From Bacteroidales bacterium UBA1181 (GTDB lineage Bacteria > Bacteroidota > Bacteroidia > Bacteroidales > Paludibacteraceae), in assembly GCA_002310215.1 (NCBI GenBank), contig DBYR01000038.1:24908-88907 (forward strand): a stretch of DNA of 64,000 bases. Reading direction: 5' to 3'. Positions within the stretch are counted from its first letter, which is position 1. Every line of letters begins with the position of its first letter. The position numbers were made by a program, and so were the translations under genes. Shown one piece after another: positions 19,516 to 28,045 of this stretch. Under the pieces are notes generated by a model. That model was given only the letters and a program-made list of their open reading frames with translations, was not told the origin of the DNA and searched no databases.

Positions 19516-19523
19516 CGAAGTTA
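19516..19523 (-). promoter_or_regulatory. Candidate -7 element of glyA (TAACTTCG variant)
   Basis: Minus strand TAACTTCGCGG, one change from TAnnTTTG, about 37 bases upstream of the glyA ATG. The same 11-mer lies upstream of the transketolase gene. Confidence 0.5.
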
Positions 19524-19546
19524 CGTCTTTTTTCTCTATATATACA

Positions 19547-19768
19547 TTACATACCAGCAAAATTTGCCAACAAAGAGATAAAATGATAATCAAGCAAATC
19601 TTCATGGCGTAACAACGGACCTTTGATGAAGGAATCAATCGCAATAGCAATCGTGTCACCAAAGACTTCACATCCGTTCTGACGAAGCCCCCCGAAATAT
19701 AAGAACATCAAGGGATCAATGTCAGCAAGGGGAATTAAGGCAACAGGCTCTGATTCTTTCCTACTCAT
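19547..19768 (-). CDS. Possible small hypothetical protein
   Basis: A 73-residue frame starting MSRKESEPVALIPLADIDP, in the 460-base gap between tRNA-Asp and glyA. Its composition is protein-like, and a TTTGTTTGTTTAATATTTG stretch resembling a promoter lies just upstream of its ATG. I recognise no family and it could equally be chance or a gene remnant. The rest of the gap holds the tRNA-Asp terminator and no other feature. Confidence 0.3.
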   Translation of the reverse strand: MSRKESEPVALIPLADIDPLMFLYFGGLRQNGCEVFGDTIAIAIDSFIKGPLLRHEDLLDYHFISLLANFAGM

Positions 19769-19903
19769 CGCATCAAATATTAAACAAACAAATCATAGGG
19801 CGCTTAACTTTGGCAAAGGAGGAAAGAATCACATAGAACTATCAATCAGCCATTTACAACAAAACTCAAGTATAGGTTAACAACAGACGCATCGATCCGC
19901 CAC

Positions 19904-19939
19904 AAAAAAAAGAGACAGACAAACATCCATCTCTTTTTT
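19904..19939 (-). terminator. Terminator of tRNA-Asp
   Basis: On the minus strand AAAAAAGAGA pairs with TCTCTTTTTT and then runs into T, directly after the tRNA 3' end. The stem is A/T-rich but perfect. Confidence 0.75.
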
Positions 19940-19940
19940 G

Positions 19941-20014
19941 CGGTGCGGACGGGACTCGAACCCGTGACCCCATGCGTGACAGGCATGTATTCTAACCAGC
20001 TGAACTACCGTACC
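19941..20014 (-). tRNA. tRNA-Asp (anticodon GTC)
   Basis: A 74-base cloverleaf on the minus strand. The acceptor GGTACGG pairs with CCGCACC with a single A-C mismatch at pair 4-69. The anticodon loop CTGTCAC carries GTC, the T arm is GGGTTCGAGTCCC, and the discriminator is G. CCA is not encoded, as is usual in this phylum. Confidence 0.95.
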
Positions 20015-20044
20015 ATCAACAATCGATTTCTCCCGATTGCGTTG

Positions 20045-20075
20045 CAAAGGTAAGCATAAATTTCGTTCCAACAAA
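20045..20075 (-). promoter_or_regulatory. Promoter of tRNA-Asp
   Basis: On the minus strand TTTG (plus-strand 20072-20075), a 19-base spacer, then TACCTTTG (plus-strand 20045-20052). Both boxes match the Bacteroidota consensus exactly, about 30 bases before the tRNA. Confidence 0.8.
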
Positions 20076-20176
20076 TATCCCACCATTTTTTTTCAAAGAT
20101 TTTTCACACACAATTTTTGTCAAAAAGAAACGTTATCTTTACGGAAGAAACAAAAAGCATAAGAGAGAAGGGGAAG

Positions 20177-20959
20177 ATGGAACTAACTGACACGCACTCA
20201 CACCTTTACGAAGACGAGTTCAAGGAAGACAGGGACGAAGTCATCCAACGACTGAAAGAAAAACACGTCACACAGGTGTATCTGCCGAACATAGACAACG
20301 AAAGCATCGACAAGATGCTCCAGCTATACCGCAGCGACAAACAGTTATTCCACATCATGATGGGGCTCCACCCCACCAGTGTGAAGGAAGATTACAAGGA
20401 GATGGTCGACCTGATATGGGGAAGACTGAGCGAAGAGGAGATTTGCGCCATCGGAGAAATCGGCATAGACCTATACTGGGACAAGACATATCTCAAGGAA
20501 CAAACCGAAGCGTTTGAGATACAGGTGGATTGGGCGGTGCGGCAAGGCTATCCAATAGTCATACACACCCGCAAAGCCTTCGAGGAGACATTTCATTCGC
20601 TAAAGAAGTTCGACAAAAACAAGTTGCGAGGCATATTCCACTGCTATTCGGGGTCGAAGGAGATAGCAGAAGAGATATTCAAAATAGGGGATTTCAGCAT
20701 AGGTGTCGGAGGCGTGTTAACCTTCAAGAACGCAGGGTTAGCACAGGTCGTCAAGGAGATACCCTTGGAGAAAATAGTACTGGAAACAGACTGCCCCTAT
20801 CTCACGCCAGCACCATACAGGGGGCAAAGGAACGAGTCGTCGTACGTCTACTACGTAGCGGAGAAACTAGCAGAGATAAAAGGGGTAAGTTTAGAGGAAA
20901 TCGCAGAGGCAACCACACGCAACGCCAGAAATATTTTCGGCAGGAAGCCTTTTCTATAA
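20177..20959 (+). CDS. tatD: TatD family metal-dependent hydrolase
   Basis: A 260-residue TIM-barrel DNase/exonuclease-like hydrolase. The ATG at 20177 is preceded by a purine-rich GAGAGAAGGGGA; a TTG 20 codons upstream is unlikely. Metal ligands are visible in DTHSHLY (HxH), GEIGIDLYWD, VIHTRKAF, FHCYSGSKE and LETDCPYLTPAP. The family processes 3' DNA ends or removes D-amino acids from D-aminoacyl-tRNA in some members; the exact substrate here is not shown. It is the first gene of a rightward run with the FAH-family gene and porU. Confidence 0.94.
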   Translation: MELTDTHSHLYEDEFKEDRDEVIQRLKEKHVTQVYLPNIDNESIDKMLQLYRSDKQLFHIMMGLHPTSVKEDYKEMVDLIWGRLSEEEICAIGEIGIDLYWDKTYLKEQTEAFEIQVDWAVRQGYPIVIHTRKAFEETFHSLKKFDKNKLRGIFHCYSGSKEIAEEIFKIGDFSIGVGGVLTFKNAGLAQVVKEIPLEKIVLETDCPYLTPAPYRGQRNESSYVYYVAEKLAEIKGVSLEEIAEATTRNARNIFGRKPFL

Positions 20960-20971
20960 GGCATAAAAACG

Positions 20972-20979
20972 TATATTTG
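20972..20979 (+). promoter_or_regulatory. Candidate -7 element upstream of the FAH-family gene
   Basis: TATATTTG, a perfect TAnnTTTG match 19 bases before the ATG at 20999. The -33 region is weak. It would allow the FAH-family gene and porU to be transcribed apart from tatD. Confidence 0.45.
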
Positions 20980-20998
20980 TATAATAAAAGACAAAAGC

Positions 20999-21610
20999 AT
21001 GAAGATCATTGCAGTTGGATGGAACTATGCGGACCACAGCAAGGAACTGAATCCTTCGCAGTTGCCGGAACATCCGGTCATATTCATGAAACCGGAGACG
21101 GCGCTATTGAAGGACAACAAGCCGTTCTACCTTCCCGACTTCTCGGGACGGATCGACTACGAGTGCGAGGTGGTGGTACGCATATCCAAGATGGGGAAAA
21201 ACATTTCAAAGAAATTCGCCAACCGTTATTATGACGAGATAGGGTTAGGCATCGACTTCACAGCCAGGGACTTACAGAACGAGTTCAAGGCGAACGGCTC
21301 ACCATGGGAGATATGCAAGGGTTTCGACAACTCCGCACCAGTGAGCGAATTCATCAGCAAAGAAGGGTACGATGTAAACAACCTGCACTTCTCGCTCAAG
21401 AAAAACGGAGAGACCGTACAAAGCGGAGACACCGCCGACATGGTCTTCAGCATCGACGAAATCATCGAATACGTAAGCAAGTTCTTCACGTTGAAGACAG
21501 GAGACCTGATCTTCACCGGCACGCCAGTCGGTGTGGGGCCCGTCAGCATCAACGACCGCTTAGAAGGTTACATCGAAGAAAAGAAAATGTTCCAATTCGA
21601 CATATTGTAA
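20999..21610 (+). CDS. Fumarylacetoacetate hydrolase family protein
   Basis: A 203-residue enzyme of the FAH superfamily (hydrolases, decarboxylases and isomerases of beta-keto acids, including acylpyruvases). Metal-site residues are seen in the family motifs FMKPETALL, YECEVVVRI and GIDFTARDLQ. The TGTPVGVGPV loop lies near residue 178. The protein is a single short FAH domain like bacterial YcgM/FAHD1-type enzymes, which act on oxaloacetate or acylpyruvates. The exact substrate cannot be told from sequence. It lies 12 bases before porU. Confidence 0.92.
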   Translation: MKIIAVGWNYADHSKELNPSQLPEHPVIFMKPETALLKDNKPFYLPDFSGRIDYECEVVVRISKMGKNISKKFANRYYDEIGLGIDFTARDLQNEFKANGSPWEICKGFDNSAPVSEFISKEGYDVNNLHFSLKKNGETVQSGDTADMVFSIDEIIEYVSKFFTLKTGDLIFTGTPVGVGPVSINDRLEGYIEEKKMFQFDIL

Positions 21611-21622
21611 AATAGAACGATC

Positions 21623-24600
21623 ATGAAAACAAGACAGTTGATTCACACTATCATAGCATGCATAACCGCATTATCCGCAACACTCACCGTCAATGCGGCC
21701 ACCTATGCGGAGCACTCAGTTCTCGCAAACGGTTCTTGGGTCAAAATCAAGGTGGCGGAGACCGGCGTATGCAAGCTCACCTACGAACAGATTAGAGGAA
21801 TGGGCTTCAACGACCCACAAAAAGTACATGTGTACGGCTACGGAGGCGAAAAATTGAACGAGGATTTCGGACAGCCTAAAATCGACGATTTAAACGAGGT
21901 ACCCATTTACGACTCGGAATCGGCCATCTATTTCTACGCTCAAGGTCCACGGAAATGGAACTACAGGGGGATAAACAGCAGACACATTTTTGACGTAACG
22001 ACCAACCCCTACTCCTTTTACGGTTATTACTTCCTGACCAGCAATAACGAGGACAGGAATCTAATCACCCAAGCGCCACTTGTGGAAAGCGACGAGAACG
22101 AGACGGAGATAGACAACTACATGGAGCACATCTGCCACAAGAAAGAGGAAATCAACCTCGTCTATTCCGGCACAGGATGGGTAAGCGACCAAACACCAAT
22201 GAACAAATCTCTCAGTTTAGAGTTCACCGTGCCCGACATCGACATCTACGAGTTAGGCAGTCTCTATCTCAGTTTAGTCGCACATTCCGATAAGAAAAGC
22301 ACAGGGAAAATCACCTTTGCGGGGGAGAGCAGCGAAATAGAGTTTCCTCTCAGCGGGAACGGAGTATCCGCCATGTCTTCAGAAAAGACGATAACATGGT
22401 TGCCCTCCCAAGAGAAAAACAAGCTCATCATCTCATACCTTGCAATAAACGGGACGGACAATCTTTGGGTAGAACAAATCGTGCTGAGCGCCTTCAGGAA
22501 ATTAAAAATGAATGATGGGATCATGTACTTCCGCAACCCCAACACAGAGGCGGGAGGCACATACAAGTACAACATCGCTGGCGCCACATCCAAAACGATG
22601 GTATGGAACATCTCCGACCCCCAACAAGTGACAAGCGTACGCACAGAAAATGGAGAAGCCGGATTGTCATTCAGAAGAAAGCCCACACGGATGGAAGAAT
22701 TCGTGGCATTTGACCCGAACAGCTCCAAACTCGTCAAAGCCGAAGCGGTCGGAAAAATAAGCAATCAAGACCTGCACGCCATCAAAGACGCAGACTTCAT
22801 CATCATATCCAACGAGGCATTCCTCTCCGAGGCGCAAAGATTGGCGAAGATCCATCAAGAGCACGACCATGTCACCACAGCAATCGTCACCCCAGAGGAG
22901 ATTTACAATGAATTCTCCTCCGGCACACCAGACGCAAGCGCCATACGTTGGTTCCTGAAGATGTTCTACGACAGGGGGGAATACAACAAGCAAGTGCTTC
23001 TATTCGGAGATGGCAGCTACGACAACAGAGCTATCACAAGGAACAACAGCACTGCCATCAACAACTATATAATCACCTACCAAGGAGGCAGCAAATACGT
23101 GGAAGCCAACTCGTATGTCAGTGACGACTATTTCTGCATGCTCGACGACAAAAACAACGGAACTTTGTTACGGCAGATGAAGATGGATTACGGAATTGGA
23201 AGGCTCCCCGTATCGACCATCGGACAAGCCACCAACATAGTGAACAAAGTAGAGAAATACCTCACAGAGAACAAATACGGCAAATGGAGGGATAAAGCGT
23301 TCCTCATCGCCGACGACAACGAGGAAGCGACCGATGCAGGCCGATACAATAAATTCTTCGGATATTCGGACAACATCGGCAAGATAATACGGCAGAACGA
23401 CTCATCCATAGAGATCCAAAAAGTCCACTTCGACTCGTACACAAGAATCACAGGATCCAACGGAAACAGATATCCCGAAGTCGAGGAAATCCTCAGCAAG
23501 AGCATCCAAGACGGCATCCTTATTCTGAACTATATCGGGCACAGTGGAGAATTGGCATGGTCCGCCGAGAGAGTATTCACCCAAAACCAAGCCGCCACCA
23601 TGTTCAACGACAAGCAAGGATTTTGGTTCACGGCAAGTTGTAGGTTCGCAGTATTCGACAACACGTCGAGCTCATCCGGAGAAGACCTTATATTAAACCC
23701 GAACGGAGGAGCGCTGACACTTTTCAGCGCCGCCAGAACCGTATACGACGGGCAGAACGACAACCTAAACAGAGCCTACGCACAAGAATTGTTCAAGAGA
23801 GACCCGAACAACAAGTTACCTATACCAATCGGTGACATTTGCAAAAACGCGAAAAATGTATTGGAAAACGACTCCAATAAGTTATCATATACGTTGTTAG
23901 GCGATCCGATGCTAAGGATCTGTTATCCGAAAGGCGATGTCCTGACCGACTCCATCATCCTAATAGGAGGAACAAGCACAGACACGATCCATGCTCTTTC
24001 TGAAGTGAAGGTTTACGGACACATAGAAGACGAGCAAGGCAACTTCATGGACAATTTCAACGGCACATTGGACATCACCCTATACGACAAGGAAGTCACG
24101 CTAAGCACAAAAGGCAATAAATTCGAGACAGAGGAGGAGAAAGAAAAGAACAAGCACAGGTACAGCGACAGGCCAAACGTCCTGTTCTCCGGCAAAACGG
24201 AAGTGGACAACGGTTATTTCTCCTTTGTATTCAAGGTGCCGAAAGACATCAACTACAACTACGGGACAGGTAGGCTACACTACTATGCCGTGGACGAAAC
24301 CATCGACTACGACGCAGATGGCAGCTCGGAGAAATTCATCATCGGAGGAAGCAGCGAGAACAACGCAAAAGACGACTGCGGACCAAGCATTACGTTATAC
24401 GTAAACCACAAAGCGTTCATGTCTGGCGACAAAGTCAACAACACACCAGTACTCTACGCTGAAATCAGCGATGAAAACGGCATAAACTCGTCAGGTAGCG
24501 GTATTGGACATGACATCACGTTGACCATCAACGACAGCAAAACGCCAACGATACTGAACAAGAACTTCTCATACAACATGGGCAGTTACACAAATGGTTC

Positions 24601-25033
24601 AATCGACTATCAATTCCCAACGCTCGATCCTGGTCATTACACCGCCACACTCAAGATTTGGGACCTGCTGAACAACTCATCGCAAAAAAGCATAGAGTTC
24701 TTTGTGGACAAGGAAATCGAAATCCGGACAGACAAAGTCACAATCATGCCTGCCTGCGCACAAGAGAAAGCCACCATAAAGGTAACACACGATATGCCGC
24801 TCACTATTCAAAAATATAGATTTGTCATTTACAACAGTATAGGCATAATCGTTCAAGAGACTGAAATGACACAGGAGAGGATTTCTCAAGACCACACATG
24901 GGAATGGAATCTGGAAAACACCAACGGGCAAAGGGTTCCCAAAGGCACATACTTAGTCAGAGTCGAGTACGAGACAAAGGATGGAGACTATATCGGATTG
25001 ACACAAAAAATGATTGTGGCATCTGAAAAATGA
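21623..25033 (+). CDS. porU: Type IX secretion system sortase PorU (gingipain-like C25 peptidase)
   Basis: A 1136-residue surface sortase that cuts the C-terminal sorting signal from T9SS cargo and links the cargo to the anchor lipid. A signal peptide covers 1-25 (LSATLTVNA). The C25 peptidase domain includes DADFIIISNEAF and LFGDGSYDNR, then His640 in NYIGHSGELAW and Cys673 in FTASCRFAVFD; this His/Cys pair is the gingipain-type catalytic dyad. The C-terminus has a FlgD-Ig-like fold (WEWNLENTNGQRVPKGTYLVRVEY). The length matches PorU rather than a secreted gingipain, and there is no cargo-type sorting domain. It is not followed by porV. Its likely cargo in this window are the two CHU_C proteins. 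Confidence 0.93.
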   Translation: MKTRQLIHTIIACITALSATLTVNAATYAEHSVLANGSWVKIKVAETGVCKLTYEQIRGMGFNDPQKVHVYGYGGEKLNEDFGQPKIDDLNEVPIYDSESAIYFYAQGPRKWNYRGINSRHIFDVTTNPYSFYGYYFLTSNNEDRNLITQAPLVESDENETEIDNYMEHICHKKEEINLVYSGTGWVSDQTPMNKSLSLEFTVPDIDIYELGSLYLSLVAHSDKKSTGKITFAGESSEIEFPLSGNGVSAMSSEKTITWLPSQEKNKLIISYLAINGTDNLWVEQIVLSAFRKLKMNDGIMYFRNPNTEAGGTYKYNIAGATSKTMVWNISDPQQVTSVRTENGEAGLSFRRKPTRMEEFVAFDPNSSKLVKAEAVGKISNQDLHAIKDADFIIISNEAFLSEAQRLAKIHQEHDHVTTAIVTPEEIYNEFSSGTPDASAIRWFLKMFYDRGEYNKQVLLFGDGSYDNRAITRNNSTAINNYIITYQGGSKYVEANSYVSDDYFCMLDDKNNGTLLRQMKMDYGIGRLPVSTIGQATNIVNKVEKYLTENKYGKWRDKAFLIADDNEEATDAGRYNKFFGYSDNIGKIIRQNDSSIEIQKVHFDSYTRITGSNGNRYPEVEEILSKSIQDGILILNYIGHSGELAWSAERVFTQNQAATMFNDKQGFWFTASCRFAVFDNTSSSSGEDLILNPNGGALTLFSAARTVYDGQNDNLNRAYAQELFKRDPNNKLPIPIGDICKNAKNVLENDSNKLSYTLLGDPMLRICYPKGDVLTDSIILIGGTSTDTIHALSEVKVYGHIEDEQGNFMDNFNGTLDITLYDKEVTLSTKGNKFETEEEKEKNKHRYSDRPNVLFSGKTEVDNGYFSFVFKVPKDINYNYGTGRLHYYAVDETIDYDADGSSEKFIIGGSSENNAKDDCGPSITLYVNHKAFMSGDKVNNTPVLYAEISDENGINSSGSGIGHDITLTINDSKTPTILNKNFSYNMGSYTNGSIDYQFPTLDPGHYTATLKIWDLLNNSSQKSIEFFVDKEIEIRTDKVTIMPACAQEKATIKVTHDMPLTIQKYRFVIYNSIGIIVQETEMTQERISQDHTWEWNLENTNGQRVPKGTYLVRVEYETKDGDYIGLTQKMIVASEK

Positions 25034-25100
25034 ACAAAAAGAAACGCAGAGGAAAGAAAATAACATTTTTTCACAAAAAAGTTATACATTCGCGATAATA

Positions 25101-25114
25101 ATGTTATTGAACAT
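25101..25114. promoter_or_regulatory. Candidate Crp/Fnr-type operator
   Basis: A perfect palindrome ATGTT-ATTG-AACAT, with 5-base arms and a 4-base spacer, which is the geometry of FNR sites. It ends 12 bases before the Crp/Fnr start codon at 25127. Autoregulation is inferred from position. Confidence 0.5.
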
Positions 25115-25126
25115 ATTTTGAACGGA

Positions 25127-25828
25127 ATGATAAAAAAAGGAGAACAAGAGAATCTGAGCATAGAGGAGGTCTCAAGTGTGTGGAATGTGCTAACGGAGGA
25201 TCAACTGACTTATCTTAAGGCAAATTACATCGTACGCAGGTATAAGAAGAATGAAATCGTTTACTGCGAGGGCGAGACACCGACCCACGTCTTATGCGTC
25301 GCGAAAGGAAAGTTGAAGATATACCGAATCGGCACGGGAGGAAGAAGCCAGATCGTCAGAATGGTAAAACCAGGAGAAATGCTTGCCTACAGAGCCATGT
25401 TCGCCCAAGAGAATTTCGTAACCAACGCATGTGCGTTCGAGCCATCCGTCATCTACATGATTCCTCAAACGGTCATCCATAATCTAATCGTTCAAAACAG
25501 CGAACTGGCGTGGTACTTCATCCAAAAGCTTTCGACAGACTTAGGCATCGCCGACAAACGCGCGGTAACGCTCACACAGAAACATGTCAGGGGACGATTG
25601 GCGGAATCGCTCCTTTTCCTGAGAGACAACTACGGCTACGAGGAAGACAATGCGACCATCAACGTCCGATTGTCGAGAGAAGACTTAGCCAGCCTATCCA
25701 ACATGACAACATCCAATGCGATACGAACCCTTTCCGGATTAGCGCATGAGAACATCATTGAACTGGAGGGTAGGAAAATCAAAATATTAGACGAGAAATA
25801 TCTGATCACATTAAGCAAAATAGGATAA
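25127..25828 (+). CDS. Crp/Fnr family transcriptional regulator
   Basis: A 233-residue regulator with an N-terminal cyclic-nucleotide-binding-like barrel (about 20-145; VAKGKLKIYRIGTGGRSQIVRMVKPGE) and a C-terminal winged helix (about 150-230; RLSREDLASLSNMTTSNAIRTLSGL). The ATG at 25127 is preferred to a TTG three codons upstream. It has no FNR-type cysteine cluster, so an Fe-S oxygen sensor is unlikely; the ligand is unknown. The stop is one base from the tyrA ATG, so the two are one operon. A palindrome just upstream may be its own binding site. Confidence 0.93.
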   Translation: MIKKGEQENLSIEEVSSVWNVLTEDQLTYLKANYIVRRYKKNEIVYCEGETPTHVLCVAKGKLKIYRIGTGGRSQIVRMVKPGEMLAYRAMFAQENFVTNACAFEPSVIYMIPQTVIHNLIVQNSELAWYFIQKLSTDLGIADKRAVTLTQKHVRGRLAESLLFLRDNYGYEEDNATINVRLSREDLASLSNMTTSNAIRTLSGLAHENIIELEGRKIKILDEKYLITLSKIG

Positions 25829-25829
25829 T

Positions 25830-26672
25830 ATGACAGTTGGAATAATAGGGTTAGGACTCATTGGCGGTTCAATGGCCATAGACTTACGGAGGACAAAATT
25901 CGCCGATCATTTCGTCGGCTACGACCAAGCGGATTTAAATGCGCTCACAGCCCAACGAATTGGGTTAGTGGACGAAATATTACCCTACGAGGAGCTAATC
26001 AAGAAAAGCGACCTGATACTGCTCTCCGTACCAGTCAGCGCCGCCACGAGGATATTGTCCGACATCTTGGATAAGATCAATGACGACCAAGTGGTGGTGG
26101 ACACCTGCTCCACCAAGGAGAAATTGAACGACTCCGTACATTACCACCCCAAAAGAAAGAACTATGTGGCTTCTCACCCCATGGCCGGTACCGAGTTTTG
26201 TGGTCCATGGGCAGCCGTACCAAACCTATTCGCAGGACGTGCGGGAATCATCTGCAATGCGGAAGATTCAGACCCTAAAGCGATCGAGACAGTGCGGAAG
26301 ATGTACGACTGTCTGAACATGCGCGTCATCTACATGAGGGCAGCCCACCATGACGTACACACAGCGTACGTGTCGCACATTTCGCACATCATATCCTTCG
26401 CCTTAGCGTTGACGGTATTGGACAAAGAAAAGAACGAAAAGAACATCTTTGATTTAGCGTCGGGAGGATTCGCCTCCACAGCCAGATTAGCCAAGAGTAA
26501 TGCGGACATGTGGGTACCTATATTCCTACAGAACAAGGAGAACGTGCTCTCCGTATTAGACTCCTACATGGACAAGCTCAATGAATTCAAGAATGCATTG
26601 AACGAGAACGACGAGGACAAATTAAGGAAATTGATCGACGACGCCAACAGGATAAAAAGGATACTACGATAA
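25830..26672 (+). CDS. tyrA: Prephenate dehydrogenase
   Basis: A 280-residue enzyme that oxidatively decarboxylates prephenate to 4-hydroxyphenylpyruvate in tyrosine synthesis. The NAD-binding motif GIIGLGLIGGS is at 4-14. The substrate-site stretch SHPMAGTEFCGPWAAV lies at about 114-129, and the all-helical dimer domain follows. There is no ACT or chorismate mutase domain. It is coupled to a Crp/Fnr regulator rather than to other aromatic genes, and ends at a good terminator. Confidence 0.94.
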   Translation: MTVGIIGLGLIGGSMAIDLRRTKFADHFVGYDQADLNALTAQRIGLVDEILPYEELIKKSDLILLSVPVSAATRILSDILDKINDDQVVVDTCSTKEKLNDSVHYHPKRKNYVASHPMAGTEFCGPWAAVPNLFAGRAGIICNAEDSDPKAIETVRKMYDCLNMRVIYMRAAHHDVHTAYVSHISHIISFALALTVLDKEKNEKNIFDLASGGFASTARLAKSNADMWVPIFLQNKENVLSVLDSYMDKLNEFKNALNENDEDKLRKLIDDANRIKRILR

Positions 26673-26695
26673 CGATAGAGAATCGTCTCATGGAG

Positions 26696-26728
26696 AAGCG
26701 CTTATGCGATTGCATAGGCGCTTTTTTA
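26696..26728 (+). terminator. Terminator of the crp-tyrA operon
   Basis: AAGCGCTTATGC pairs with GCATAGGCGCTT (one G-T pair) around a 4-base loop and is followed by T6. Confidence 0.92.
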
Positions 26729-26867
26729 TTGAGTTGGTGCGCATAGAACAGGGAATGCATATCCATGGGCACAGGGAAGAGATTTCGAGGCCCACAGACA
26801 AAAAAAGAGCCAACATGGCACAACATGAGGAAGGGGCAAGAACCTCAGGAGGAGGGGGTATGAAGAC

Positions 26868-26917
26868 AAAAAAAGCGATGTTTTCTGCAGCGCCAGAAAC
26901 GCTAAAGAAAACATCGC
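26868..26917 (-). terminator. Terminator of the exbB-exbD operon
   Basis: On the minus strand GCGATGTTTTC pairs with GAAAACATCGC, with a smaller AGCG/CGCT stem inside the loop, followed by T7. It lies about 40 bases after the last exbD stop and faces the tyrA terminator. The gap 26729-26867 holds nothing else I can support. Confidence 0.9.
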
Positions 26918-26957
26918 AATAAATCTAAACTCAGTAATGGTCTAAAAGGCCAACCGA

Positions 26958-27434
26958 TCAATAAGCATTCGCTCTTTCGTTAGCAGTATAATAGATTTTA
27001 CGGGCATAAGCCTTACGCAACTCCTGCTTAACATCCGTCACGACACCCATTTTAGTATCCTTATCAACCTTCAAGGAAACGATCATCAAAGGTTGGTCAT
27101 TCTCAGGCATCGCATCACGTTTCTGAGCGATATAAGAACCCACATCAGCAGGTTTCTTAGCGAAAGCATCATCCAACTGGACACGAGCTTCTGTACCATT
27201 CTGCTTTTGAAGTTCACGCTTAGGCACACCGATATAGATATACTTTGCCAAAGACTTCTTCTCCAATTTAGTCAACTCAGTTGCCTCAGGCAACTTCAAG
27301 TCGACCAGCATCGTATTTTCCTTCATGGTTGTTGTCGTCATAAAGAAGAACAACAGCATGAAAATGATATCCGGTAATGAAGCCGTACTAATAGCAGGCA
27401 ATCTTTTACCACCTTCTTTACGAAATTTTGCCAT
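26958..27434 (-). CDS. exbD: ExbD/TolR family biopolymer transport protein (second copy)
   Basis: 158 residues with one N-terminal membrane helix (about 20-40; LPDIIFMLLFFFMTTTT) holding the ion-path Asp of the LPDIIF motif, then a periplasmic domain that would bind peptidoglycan or the TonB partner. Its ATG overlaps the stop of the upstream exbD by one base, so translation is coupled. With the first ExbD and ExbB it should form the proton-driven motor that energises TonB-dependent outer-membrane receptors. Two ExbD genes in a row are usual in Bacteroidota. Confidence 0.93.
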   Translation of the reverse strand: MAKFRKEGGKRLPAISTASLPDIIFMLLFFFMTTTTMKENTMLVDLKLPEATELTKLEKKSLAKYIYIGVPKRELQKQNGTEARVQLDDAFAKKPADVGSYIAQKRDAMPENDQPLMIVSLKVDKDTKMGVVTDVKQELRKAYARKIYYTANERANAY

Positions 27435-28033
27435 TATTGAGCCCCTCCCGCAGCTTGTCCATAATTCTTCGGCTCAGCCTCAGAAATCTTAAGTGGATAA
27501 AACGTTTTCACAGCATCCTGTTCCTCTTCGGTCAGTTCAGCATACTTACGGCCTGAGAACTTCTTGACAGACAATTCGTTACGAAGCTCATTATAAGCCG
27601 CCACCAACTCATTTTGGACAGCGATGTAAGCCTGATAAGAAGTACCACGGTCATTCTGCAAAGAGATGACATGTTTAGAAGTGATACTTGATCTACCAAG
27701 CAAAGGTATATCGACAACCTCCTTTTCCGGGAGATTCTCCTTATTGGCAGGGTTAGCGATAAACTCTTTTGCCTTCTCCTTCAACTTAGAAACATCCATC
27801 ACCTCACCGTTGACCATCAGCTTGTCGCTGCTATTAACAAGAACCAACATGATATTTCTCTTGTTAACCTCAACTTCTTCATTCTTCTCCTTTTTTTCCA
27901 CCGGAGGAGGCAAAGTTCTGAACAGACCCTTATCTGTCGCCATGGATGTAGTCACAAGGAAAAAGATAAGCAACAAGAAGGATATATCAGCCATTGAGCT
28001 TGCATTGATTTCTTGTATTTCTCTTTTTTTCAT
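27434..28033 (-). CDS. exbD: ExbD/TolR family biopolymer transport protein (first copy)
   Basis: 199 residues from the ATG at 28033. A single membrane helix at about 15-35 contains the SMADISFLLLIFFLVTTSM motif with the ion-path Asp, followed by a longer periplasmic domain than in the second copy. A lysine/glutamate-rich stretch (EKKEKNEEVEVNKR) sits just after the helix. It follows the four-helix membrane protein by 12 bases. Confidence 0.93.
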   Translation of the reverse strand: MKKREIQEINASSMADISFLLLIFFLVTTSMATDKGLFRTLPPPVEKKEKNEEVEVNKRNIMLVLVNSSDKLMVNGEVMDVSKLKEKAKEFIANPANKENLPEKEVVDIPLLGRSSITSKHVISLQNDRGTSYQAYIAVQNELVAAYNELRNELSVKKFSGRKYAELTEEEQDAVKTFYPLKISEAEPKNYGQAAGGAQ

Positions 28034-28045
28034 GACAAGCAAAAA

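Noticed and set aside
19480..19671. 64-codon N-terminal extension of glyA
   Set aside because: Not found in the serine hydroxymethyltransferase family and would cover the promoter; the ATG at 19479 starts at the usual place.
19941..20014. tRNA-Asp as a pseudogene because of an A-C mismatch in the acceptor stem
   Set aside because: All other stems, the anticodon, promoter and terminator are intact; a single mismatch does not support decay.
26704..26922. Rightward 72-codon frame between tyrA and exbD
   Set aside because: It begins inside the tyrA terminator and ends inside the exbD terminator, so it would not be made.
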